Assembly (NCBI GenBank): GCA_963713505.1
Contig: CAVQMC010000022.1
Span: 1-64,000, forward strand
From: CAVQMC01 sp963713505
GTDB lineage: Bacteria; Bacteroidota; Ignavibacteria; Ignavibacteriales; Ignavibacteriaceae
Reading direction: 5' to 3'
Length of the DNA stretch: 64,000 nucleotides
In this document: piece by piece, positions 27,921-36,784 of the stretch
How positions within the stretch are numbered: the stretch's first letter is position 1
Layout: every line of letters starts with the position of its first letter
Made by a program: the position numbers and the translations under genes
The notes under the pieces: model-generated
Told to the model about the DNA's origin: nothing
What the model saw: the letters and a program-made list of their open reading frames with translations, nothing else
The model's database searches: none

Positions 27921-30666
27921 TTACTTGGAAAGATGAAACTGTCTAAGTAAGTCTAAAAATGAATTACCGTCTAAAAGGGAAATATAATCTTTATTAATTT
28001 GGAATTTATCATCTTCAAACCTACCGGTAGTTACTATTATTATTTTTCCGCAGTTCGGTTTTGCTTCTGCTTCTTTTACAATCTCATCTACTTTAGAATT
28101 AGAAACAAAATCTTGTTTTAAAATGGTCAACGTCAAGTTAATATTTTTACTGCCTTTATAATACTTGGCGTACATTAATCGTTCATCAGGTTTTTCAGAA
28201 TCTTTTGAAGATAAATCTTTATATCCTAATCTAATTAACAGATTCTCTGCTCTTTTCTTTTAAATCCAGCAAACTTAAACTTTTCAAATCAATATCAGGT
28301 TTTTCAGATTCTGCTTCATTTGTGCCGGTTGTTTTTATGTCAAGAACGTCTTTCCATTCTTCAAGATCAATTAGTTCAGATAGAGATTCCTGCGTTAAAG
28401 TATCGAATATATTTTTATTTAGAAATCCTTTTTTGTTTAAAAGCGTTTTTATTTTTTCGTCTAATGTATCTTGAACCCAATAATTATAAACATGAAGACT
28501 ATTATTCTGTTTACCGTTTTTAGCTTCCGGAAGCAGATCTTCTGTCTGCCATAATGAAACAGGGTTCCACCACTGATCAAAATTAATGATATAATTTATA
28601 TTATTTAAATCTACTCTCATTCTTGACATTTTTATACCGACTAGTAAAGCGGTTGAACGTCTATCTCTTTTAAATCTTTCTATAGTTGTTTCGGTTTCTT
28701 TTGTAGACATTCCGGAATGAGCATTCATGTACTTGATGCCTGTTTTTGTCAGAATTTTCTCCAACCGTTTAGTTCCAAGCTTTTCGTACTGGCTAAAAAT
28801 CAAAACTTTTTCTTTACTTTTTGCTAATGTTTCAAGATGCTGTAATAACAATTCGGCTTTTGGACTGGTTTCATTTTTCTCGGCAAAATTACTTATTTGA
28901 TTAATTTTATGAAGTATTGTAAAAATGTTTGCCTGGAATCTAAATGGATTTCCGTTCTCAAGAAACAAATAAATTTGTTCTTGTCCTGCCTTTAAAGTAT
29001 CGGCATATTCTATGCTTTGGTCCTCATCCAGCTTTACCCAATAATCTTGATAAATTATTTTGGGTATTTCTTTTTTAACGTCTTTTTTAGTTCTTCTTAA
29101 TGATTTTGAAATATGCATGGGATTTGGGGTAACCGAATTAAGATCTTCAATTATATCTTCGGGTTCCAAACTTGTAACCGGCCAAAAATATTTTGGATTA
29201 ACAAGGTTAAAAAGATTTCTTGAGTTCGATTCTATTTTATACAGTTTTTGAACTTCATCGATAATTAAGCAGTCCATTTTTTTGAGTTTAGTTTTATCAA
29301 GCAATCCTTCTTCAAGATCATAGAAAATTTTCTTAAAAGTTGTTAGATAAACTAACGCAGGCGTTTTCCACTTTAATTCTCTTTCTTTCCTGGAGCCTTT
29401 TATCACATTTAATTTAATTCCCGGCGCCCATTTGTTAAAATGACCTTCCCAGCCAATAGAAAACCCAGTATTTTCAGAAATATTTACATTTCCTAATTCC
29501 TCATCAGGACAAATAATTAATGCCGATCCGATTTTTCCTTTTTCAAAAAGTTCACTTAAAGCTCCGATAATTTCAAATGTTTTTCCTAATCCTAAGCCAT
29601 CCGATAACAATGCGCGTTCATTTTCTTTAAGAAAATTTACTGCTTCTCTTTGATAATCGAACAAGTTAGAAGGGAGGTTTGCTTGAACTGAAGTATCAAT
29701 TTTAATTTGAGGTAAAAGAACCGAGTTTATCAGTTCGTTATCTTCACTTAAATTAGATGATATTTTTTTCTTGTTTGTATCTTTGAATAATTCTTCTGCA
29801 ATTTTTTTATCAACAATTATGTCGGTTTTCTTAAAATCAATTTTAAATTTATGTTTTAATATTTCCGATTTCATTAAGTCTGAATGATTGGAAAGGGATA
29901 ATTTTAATTTTTGCATTTGAATGTTTTTAAGTGAATATACCGGAACTTTTAATTTTTCTATAGTTAACGATTTTGTTTTAAATATCTTAGGTATTGCTTT
30001 TATTTGATCGAATTTTACTTGAAATATTTTTTTATGATCTAATTTTTTTGATTCTTCTGCCTGAAGAATGTCAATCTTAAATACTTTTTTATGATTTAAT
30101 TTCTTTGACTCTTCAGCCTGAAGGATATCGATTTTAAATATTTTTTTGTTTTCTGATTTTGTAAATTCTTCAGATTTCAAAATATCTATATTATAAATTT
30201 TAGGTTTTAATGTTGAAAGTCTGTCAAAAATTTCCGGCATATCTAGTTTAGCTTTAATTACTCTAGGTGCACGAATTGGAAACAGAACTTCAACTGATTC
30301 AATAAAACCTGCGGTTCCATCGTTTTTTATAAATTTTGTTTTGAAGAATTTAGTTTCAAGATCAATTCTGCTGACAATTCCTTTTTTAATTCCAAAAAAT
30401 ACAGGTCCTATCTTTTGCTTAGGAAAAGAAAAATCATCGGCAAAAATATCCAGTTCCGGATCTTTTATTTTGTACTTATAATAATAAACTAAAGTATTTG
30501 GAAATGCTTCGATAACTTGGTTTGATTCGAGCAGGGAAGATTCTAAACTTTCCAGTTCTATATTCGAGTTGGGAATTTCCTTTAGCCACTTTTCCCATAA
30601 AAAATGTTCCGGCTGATCTATATTCGAAACTGCAGATGCAACCGACTTTCTTATAACTTTTAACAT
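27921..30666 (-). CDS. SNF2-like ATPase with C-terminal Mrr-like nuclease domain, one frameshift
   Basis: Segments 28231-30666 and about 27921-28262 form one protein of about 914 residues; a one-base slip in the A-rich run near 28255-28262 separates them. Residues 1-330 have no recognised fold and contain three 19-residue repeats (159-215). An SNF2-type ATPase follows: DGLGLGKT at 356-363 (motif I), IIDEVQ at 468-473 (motif II), and a second lobe with FSQYEKLG, NAHSGM and FDQWWNP. Motifs V and VI are degenerate (see findings). The tail, RAENLLIRLGYKDLSS then IIIVTTGRFEDD and YISLLDGNSFLDLLRQF, resembles Mrr-type restriction nuclease domains, though the usual Q-x-K is not clear. Five bases after the unknown upstream gene. 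Confidence 0.72.
30022..30192 (-). repeat. Three tandem 57-bp coding repeats in the SNF2-like gene
   Basis: Three in-frame copies of a 19-residue unit, of the form xIDILQAEESKKLxHKKxF: residues 159-177 (divergent), 178-196 and 197-215. Copies two and three differ at only two residues. The unit is amphipathic and charged. Confidence 0.85.
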
Positions 30667-30671
30667 TTATG

Positions 30672-31205
30672 CTATTCACTTGTTTTCTGCAGATGAACTT
30701 GTTCGCATGCCACCTTCAAACGCTCAAACGGTTCTGTTAAATTTCGGCTTTCTGCAATAGGCAGCAGACTCTCCTGGATTTCTGCTAATTCGCCTTCGAA
30801 TTTTTTAGAAGTTTCTAATAAAGTTTTTGCTCCGTTATTCATATAAGATGGAAGTTGTTCATTAAACTTACTTGCTCTGGTTCTTCCTTCTTCTTCTTTG
30901 AATATTCTTATTACTCTAATAGTTTGTTTATCATTTACTCCAAGGAATAAAGGATTCTTTACTAAAATTAAATCTATCTGTTCATTAATTGCATTTAATA
31001 ATGGAACAGCTGCAAGTTCTACAAGTATATGTTCCAATAGCACGTCACCATATAATGTCTTTTGAAAATTAGTAGGTTTGATTGGAGCGGTAACTCTAAA
31101 TTCCAGCGGCTTTGTATCGGAATCGGTTACTAAAATTGCTCCCATTATTCCGGAATTATTATCAAAGGTGTATACGTCTAAAAATGCTAATTTTTCAATC
31201 TTCAT
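30672..31205 (-). CDS. Unknown protein paired with the SNF2-Mrr gene
   Basis: 177 residues, no signal peptide or membrane segment, so cytoplasmic. The N-terminal half is beta-rich (KLAFLDVYTFDNNSGIMGAILVTD) and the C-terminal half helical (NNGAKTLLETSKKFEGELAEIQESL). No family recognised. It is followed after only 5 bases by the SNF2-like gene and preceded by 440 bases of non-coding DNA, so the two form an isolated two-gene unit. The tight pairing suggests that it works with the ATPase, perhaps as target recognition or regulator; that is inference. Confidence 0.6.
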   Translation of the reverse strand: MKIEKLAFLDVYTFDNNSGIMGAILVTDSDTKPLEFRVTAPIKPTNFQKTLYGDVLLEHILVELAAVPLLNAINEQIDLILVKNPLFLGVNDKQTIRVIRIFKEEEGRTRASKFNEQLPSYMNNGAKTLLETSKKFEGELAEIQESLLPIAESRNLTEPFERLKVACEQVHLQKTSE

Positions 31206-31648
31206 TGTGACTCCAGGAAAGATTTATTACTATTTACTTATTCTTGGTTTAATTCTAAATAAAAATCATTAATTCTGTTGTGTTTTATTTTCGAACAATA
31301 AGTAATAATCATAATCAATGCCAAATCTATTTTGTGGGATATCAAGCAGTATTTTTATGATTTCTAACTATTGCACATTTTCAATTTATAAGGATAGATT
31401 TGATATTTCAATTCAAATTTAGACTTTTAATTAAATTGGTAGAAAATATTGTAATTATCGAATTAAGAATTTTTAGTTACTATTACATGTAATTATTACC
31501 GATAATCAAAGATTTTTAATAATTTGATACACTTATTATAGTTGAGCAAACAAAACATTTATCGATAAATTTTAATATCTTAGTATAATTAAAATCGCAG
31601 AAAATTAAATTTCATTTTAAAGTCATTAAATTAACTAATTAATACAAA
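31206..31648. other. Divergent intergenic region, no gene seen
   Basis: About 440 AT-rich bases between two divergent units. No credible frame, hairpin terminator or tRNA was seen. It should contain promoters for the SNF2-like pair (minus) and for the zinc-ribbon/LemA/M48 operon (plus). Confidence 0.5.
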
Positions 31649-32066
31649 ATGGATTGCCCTGTTTGTAAAAAACCGATGGTAATATTAGAATTACAATCGG
31701 TGGAAATAGATCATTGTACTTTTTGCGGTGGAATTTGGCTTGACGGCGGTGAGTTGGAACTTTTGCTGGAAAATTCGATAGAAAAGGATAAACTTTTATC
31801 TTCTTTTTTTTATGATCCAAACAATAAAGAAGAAAAATTGAAATGTCCTATTTGTAATAAAAATATGGATAAAATTTTAGTGGGAGAAAAGAAAGAAATA
31901 GTAATAGATAGGTGCAAAAACAATGATGGATTATGGTTTGATCAAAGGCGAACTGGAATCCGTTGTTCAATTAGTAAGTTTGGGAGAAGATAATAAAGTT
32001 TTAAAATTATTAAGAGATATGTTTACCCATAAATTAAAAATAAATCCAACCGGAGGAAAAGTATGA
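31649..32066 (+). CDS. Zinc-ribbon (zf-TFIIB-like) protein, one frameshift
   Basis: One gene of about 139 residues with an extra A near 31945 (CAAAGG); reading CAAGGC instead gives GLWFDQGELESVVQLV and the frame runs to a TGA at 32064-32066. Two zinc-ribbon units are seen: CPVCKKPM..CTFCGGIWLDGGELELL and CPICNKNM..CKNNDGLWFDQGELE. The C-x-x-C..C-x-x-C-x-G-x-W-x-D-x-G-E-L-E pattern defines the zf-TFIIB family. Its stop overlaps the lemA-like start (ATGA), so it is the first gene of a three-gene operon. Confidence 0.8.
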
Positions 32067-32620
32067 TTGCAGCAATCATAATAATTGTACTCATCGCAAT
32101 CGCAGTTTTATTTTTTGTTTCGATGTACAATTCACTAATAAGACTAAGAAATCAGGTGAAAAATGCTTGGTCTCAAATTGATGTACAATTAAAAAGGCGT
32201 CATGATTTAATTCCGAATTTAATTGAAACAGTAAAAGGTTACATGACACATGAAAGAGAAACACTTCAGAATATAACTAATGCAAGAAGTAAAGCGGTTA
32301 GTGCCGATTCTGTTGGAGAAAAATCCAAAGCTGAAAGTGAACTATCTAGCGCATTAGGTAAATTTAATTTAGTTGTAGAAAATTATCCTGATTTAAAAGC
32401 AAATCAGAACTTTTTAGCTTTGCAGGAAGAATTAACTTCTACAGAAAACAAAATTTCATTTGCAAGACAAAGTTATAATGATCAAGTTCTGTTTTATAAT
32501 AATAAAATACAAATGTTTCCTTCTAATATTATTGCGGGAATGTTCCACTTTACACAAGAAGAATTTTTCCAACTTGATGATAAATCGGAAAGAGACGTTC
32601 CTAAAGTTAGTTTCTCTTAA
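32063..32620 (+). CDS. LemA family protein
   Basis: 185 residues. An N-terminal membrane helix (IAAIIIIVLIAIAVLFFVSMY) is followed by the LemA signature: NSLIRLRNQVKNAWSQIDVQLKRRHDLIPNLIETVKGY, then ESELSSALGKF, LVVENYPDLKANQNFLALQEEL, TENKISFARQSYND and the FPSNIIA..F tail. LemA proteins are inner-membrane proteins often encoded beside HtpX-like proteases, exactly as here; biochemical role unclear. Confidence 0.95.
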   Translation: MIAAIIIIVLIAIAVLFFVSMYNSLIRLRNQVKNAWSQIDVQLKRRHDLIPNLIETVKGYMTHERETLQNITNARSKAVSADSVGEKSKAESELSSALGKFNLVVENYPDLKANQNFLALQEELTSTENKISFARQSYNDQVLFYNNKIQMFPSNIIAGMFHFTQEEFFQLDDKSERDVPKVSFS

Positions 32621-32636
32621 TTAATTTTTATGGTAT

Positions 32637-33857
32637 ATGTGGGAATTAATTAAATCCAACAGAAGAAAATCCATGATCCTCTTTTTTGTAATGGGGATCG
32701 GGTTGGTTTTATTAGGTTACTTAATCGGTAAAACCTATTATCCAAACGGCGGAGAATATTTTGGAATAGCCTTCGCTCTTGTAATTTGGTTTATTCTATC
32801 CTTGGTTAGTTATTTTGCAGGGAGCAATATAATCCTTGGTATTAGCAAAGCTGTTGAAGTAACACCTCAAGTACATCAGCAATTATACAATGTTGTAGAA
32901 GAAATGAAAATTGCTGCTAATCTCCCTAAAATGCCAAAAATCTATATAATTAATGATGAAGCGCCAAATGCATTTGCAACCGGAATTAAACCTGAAAATA
33001 GTGCTGTGGTTGTGACTGCTGGTTTGCTTGCACGGCTTAATCGCGATGAATTACAAGGAGTAATCGGGCATGAAATGTCGCATATTGTAAACCGTGATGT
33101 TTTATTGATGACTTTTGCAGGAGTAATGCTTGGAAGTATTGTTTTAATTTCAGAATTGTTCTTAAGAAGTTTATGGTTTACCGGCGGCTCTGCAAGCAGA
33201 TACAGATCTAAAAGCAGAGACAGCGGACAAGGTCAAATGATTATAATGGTGGTAGCAATAGTTTTTGCAATTCTTGCACCGATTGCTGCTCAGCTGCTTT
33301 ATTTTGCAATTTCCAGAAGAAGAGAATACTTAGCAGATGCTTCGTCTGCGAGATTAACAAGATATCCCGAAGGATTAGCTTCCGCTCTAGAAAAAATTTC
33401 AAGTTCAACAGAAGATTTAAAAAGTGCAAATAAAGTAACGGCTCCAATGTACATTTGTAATCCTTTAAAGAAGAAAGGAATGAAATTATCTGACTTAACA
33501 AGCACACATCCGCCAACATCGGAAAGAATTAGAATTTTAAGAAATATGTCCGGCGGAGCAAATTTTATTGATTATCAGCAGGCTTTTTCGGCAATTAAAA
33601 AATCTAAATTAAATATAATTCCTAATTCCGGATTAACTGACAATTCAAAAATAGACATTAGACAAGCTTTAGGAACTGATGCAACAAAAAGTAAAACTGA
33701 GCAAAAAAGAAACCTAGGCGATTTGATGATGAAATTAAATAAATATTCCTTCATTACCTGTGCATGCGGATTAAAAATTAAAATCCCGCCGAACTATCCT
33801 CATAATAAAGTTACCTGTCCAAGATGCGGCAGAGAAAATAATATTCCATCCAATTAA
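32637..33857 (+). CDS. M48-family (HtpX-like) membrane metalloprotease with C-terminal zinc ribbon
   Basis: 406 residues. Two N-terminal membrane helices, then IGHEMSHIVNRDV with the HExxH zinc site at about residue 145, further helices, and YLADASSARLTRYPEGL carrying the third zinc ligand region. TSTHPPTSERI is the family's conserved C-terminal motif. An extra 40-residue tail forms a zinc ribbon (CACGLKIKIP..CPRCGREN). HtpX-type proteases degrade misfolded membrane proteins. The extra ribbon is a less common addition and may serve substrate recognition. Sixteen bases after the LemA gene. Confidence 0.92.
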   Translation: MWELIKSNRRKSMILFFVMGIGLVLLGYLIGKTYYPNGGEYFGIAFALVIWFILSLVSYFAGSNIILGISKAVEVTPQVHQQLYNVVEEMKIAANLPKMPKIYIINDEAPNAFATGIKPENSAVVVTAGLLARLNRDELQGVIGHEMSHIVNRDVLLMTFAGVMLGSIVLISELFLRSLWFTGGSASRYRSKSRDSGQGQMIIMVVAIVFAILAPIAAQLLYFAISRRREYLADASSARLTRYPEGLASALEKISSSTEDLKSANKVTAPMYICNPLKKKGMKLSDLTSTHPPTSERIRILRNMSGGANFIDYQQAFSAIKKSKLNIIPNSGLTDNSKIDIRQALGTDATKSKTEQKRNLGDLMMKLNKYSFITCACGLKIKIPPNYPHNKVTCPRCGRENNIPSN

Positions 33858-34158
33858 AACATTAAAATGAAATCTGTATTAATAACAGAAAAATTTTCCG
33901 CAAGAAATTAATACATGTAATAATTGCTAGTAACTTATAAGTTATAACAGTTACAGTAATTGTAATGTTAACAAGTGTCTCAAAAAAAATTATCTTAAAA
34001 AAAATAAAGACAACATTGTTTCAATTTTAGATTCTCAAAAAAAAGTTATTTTAAATGGAATAATTGTTGTTGATTAAATAGCGTTAATTGTTCTTAAATA
34101 TAAAAATTAATTAAACTACAAACTCAAGTAATAATCCAATCATTACAGGGAGAAAAAA
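33858..34158. other. Intergenic region, no gene seen
   Basis: About 300 AT-rich bases. No frame or clear terminator. A purine-rich GGGAG at 34149-34153 is the ribosome site of the next gene. Confidence 0.5.
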
Positions 34159-34860
34159 ATGAAACACTTCACAGTTGTGCTAGTTTTAGCACTGGCGTTC
34201 ATTCTTACGTCATGTTCGCAATTTGAGAATAACAGTAATTCTCCGGTTGCTCCATCTTTCGAAAAAACCAATGTTAACGTTGAACCTACTTCATATCCAT
34301 TTAATTATATGGATCAATTTTCTCAGTGCAAAGTTATACGCTGGGATATGATGAAAAATAACCAGGGTATTAAGGTTGTTTTGGGTGAAGTTTCTAAATC
34401 TGCAAAATATTTCGCAGTTTTAGAATTTGCAAACATCGGCGGAATTGGTCAAGATGGTAAAGTATTAGTTTATTTAAATAATCCAGGGTCAACTCAATTT
34501 GTAATTTCTGCATTTGGAGATCAGAAAGTTGTTGATGTTAGAGTATTCTGTTATTCAAACCAAATCGGAATAGTTCCAAACGGAAATAGTTATAACACAC
34601 TTCAATCATTTCTTTCATTACCAGTTGTAAACTGGACAACGAATGGAAAAAATATAGATGTTAGCTCTACAAATTGGGTCCCAACTTTAACTCAAGTTTA
34701 TGCTGAAATTCAGCTTCAAAAATATAGTGTAATAGTATTTTTACAAAGACCAAATACATCTAGTTTTACTATTCCTGAATTTGGTGACAAAGTTGTAAAA
34801 AATGTTGTTCTTTATGGATTATATAATACACAAATAGGAATTCCAAATAAAAAATTCTGA
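34159..34860 (+). CDS. Lipoprotein with an internal duplication, function unknown
   Basis: 233 residues with lipobox LAFILTSCS (Cys 19). The mature part contains two similar halves of about 85 residues. Each ends with a matching block: VISAFGDQKVVDVRVFCYSNQIGI in the first and TIPEFGDKVVKNVVLYGLYNTQIGI in the second. The pattern suggests a duplicated beta-sandwich. No family recognised. It stands alone with its own ribosome site and terminator. Confidence 0.75.
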   Translation: MKHFTVVLVLALAFILTSCSQFENNSNSPVAPSFEKTNVNVEPTSYPFNYMDQFSQCKVIRWDMMKNNQGIKVVLGEVSKSAKYFAVLEFANIGGIGQDGKVLVYLNNPGSTQFVISAFGDQKVVDVRVFCYSNQIGIVPNGNSYNTLQSFLSLPVVNWTTNGKNIDVSSTNWVPTLTQVYAEIQLQKYSVIVFLQRPNTSSFTIPEFGDKVVKNVVLYGLYNTQIGIPNKKF

Positions 34861-34888
34861 TAAAACATTGGACAATTTATTGTAATGA

Positions 34889-34917
34889 GGGAGGATAGTT
34901 AAAATCCTCCTTTTTTA
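34889..34917 (+). terminator. Rho-independent terminator
   Basis: GGAGGAT (34890-34896) pairs with ATCCTCC (34904-34910) around a 7-base loop, followed by a T6 tract. It ends the lipoprotein gene. Confidence 0.9.
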
Positions 34918-35149
34918 TTTTTAAATCACTTTATACCTTCCAAACTTGATTAAAAGTAAAATAATTTTATATTATTAAAACAACATAAATGTAAAAAAAT
35001 TAGATATTCACCATTAATTGTTTAAATAATTACCACGGATATTTATTAACCTTCCAAAATAATTTAATATTAAATCAAAATATTAATTTAGAAATCAGTA
35101 TTAATAATTTGTTTGTTTTCCATTTAATAAAATAGGATATAATTAAATA

Positions 35150-35599
35150 ATGCTTAAAATTGAAAAAATAAATAAACCTGAAGATTTTGAAAAATATAAT
35201 TTGAACAGAGAACAATTTGTAGATTTTTTGTTTGAACATTTAATTCCTTTTGGAGATGAAAAAACTGCGATTTCTAAATCAATTGATTATGCTTTTTCAG
35301 ATGAAACCGGTAAAGGCGGTTTTTTACTGGCTGCTTTTAATGATGATAAACTTGCAGGTGAATTAGTAATGAATAGTACCGGAATGGACGAATATATTCC
35401 GGAAAATATATTAGTTTATATTGCTGTTGATAGCCAGTTTAGAAATCATGGGAATTGGCAGACAAGATAATTGAAGATAGCTTCAAAACATTGCAAAGGA
35501 AATATTGCACTTCATGTAGAGTATAATAATCCTGCAAAAAGATTATATGAAAGATTAGGTTTTACTTCTAAGTATGCTGAAATGAGATTAATAAAGTAG
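35150..35599 (+). CDS. GNAT N-acetyltransferase, frame-disrupted
   Basis: 450 bases with two compensating frame breaks. Frame one gives residues 1 to about 103, up to AVDSQFRNHG; another frame then gives ADKIIEDSFK; after about 35490 the first frame returns with IASKHCKGNIALHVEYNNPAKRLYERLGF and a normal stop. Those last elements are the GNAT motif B (NPAKRLYERLGF), and AVDSQFRNHGxG is motif A, so the whole is a typical single-domain acetyltransferase. It lies 9 bases upstream of the racemase gene. Function may be N-acylation of an amino acid handled by the linked racemases and M20 hydrolase; that is inference. Confidence 0.65.
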
Positions 35600-35608
35600 G
35601 GGAATATA

Positions 35609-36693
35609 ATGGCAACGCTAAAAATTAATACAAAAAAAATTTTAAATAATATTATCAAGCTTGAAAAGTATTTAAGTGAACATGATATCACTTGGACACT
35701 TGTTACAAAAATGCTATGCGGAAATAAAGCTGCACTGCAAGAAATTATACCGGCAGATTGCATAAAAAAAGTTCATTCTGTTGGTGATTCCAGAATTACA
35801 AATTTAAAGACAATAAAGGAAATAAAGCCCGATATAGTTACAATGTATATAAAACCTCCGGCTTTAAACCAGGTTAAGAATGTTGTTAAAGTATGCTGAT
35901 ATAAGTCTTAATACTTCTTATAAAACTATTGAAGCAATTAGATAAAGAAGCCGGAATTCAAAAAAAGAATCATAGAATTATTGTAATGATTGAAATGGGC
36001 GAGCTGAGAGAAGGAATTTTAAGAGAAAATATTTTGAAATTTTATGAAAGAGTATTTCAATTAGAGAACATTGAAATTATTGGAATCGGGACTAATCTTG
36101 GCTGTATGTATGGCGTTGAGCCTACTTATGATAAACTCATTCAATTAAGTCTTTATAAAAATTTGATTGAAGCAAAGTTTAATAAAAAACTTGAATTAGT
36201 TTCAGGTGGAAGTTCGATTACATTACCTTTGATTGAAAAAAATAAAGTTCCCAAAGGTGTTAATCATTTTAGAATAGGAGAAGCAGCATTGCTGGGTACG
36301 TCTCCTTTGTTTAATAAGAAATTTAGAAATCTTTCCACTGATACGATTGAATTTTCCGGTGAGATTTTAGAACTATATAAAAAAGAACTTCAGCCCGACG
36401 GAACTATTGGTGATGCAAATATTGGAATTACTGCAGATCTGGAAAATGAAAATAAATCCATGGAATCTTACAGATCAATTGTAGATTTTGGACAACTTGA
36501 TGTTGATGTTAAAAATTTAACTCCAAAAGATGATAGAGTTAAATTTGTCGGAACAACATCAGACATGAGTGTATATGATTTAGGTGAAAAAGGTGAAGGA
36601 TACAAGATTCACGATCAAATTCAGTTTTATCCCAATTATATGTCGGTTGCCAGGTTAATGAATTCCAGATATATGACAAAAAAAATAATTTAA
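35609..36693 (+). CDS. Alanine/ornithine racemase family PLP enzyme (COG3457), frame-disrupted
   Basis: One gene of about 361 codons, broken twice near 35890 and 35928. The N-terminal part (MATLKINTKKILNNIIKLEKYL, then TWTLVTKMLCGN) holds the PLP-binding lysine of fold-type III racemases. After the first break the frame reads KYADISLNTSYKTIE, and then KQLDKEAGIQ and onward to the end, with GTNLGCMYG, VSGGSSITLP and FRIGEAALLG, hallmarks of the ornithine/alanine racemase-like branch of COG3457. It probably interconverts L and D forms of an amino acid. The terminator after it separates it from the symporter gene. Confidence 0.8.
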
Positions 36694-36718
36694 ATTTGCT
36701 TATTATTTATTAAAATAA

Positions 36719-36752
36719 TGAAGGCTTGATAAAATACATCAAGCCTTTTGTA
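36719..36752 (+). terminator. Rho-independent terminator after the racemase
   Basis: AAGGCTTGAT (36721-36730) pairs perfectly with ATCAAGCCTT (36738-36747) around a 7-base loop, followed by TTG and an AT-rich stretch. Confidence 0.85.
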
Positions 36753-36784
36753 TTATAAAATTTTAAGAACAAAATAGAAGTCTC

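Noticed and set aside
30022..30192. Repeats considered as a CRISPR array
   Set aside because: The units are contiguous, in frame with a protein and have no unique spacers between them.
33241..33519. Two minus-strand frames inside the M48 protease gene
   Set aside because: They are mutually overlapping antisense shadows of a conserved gene.
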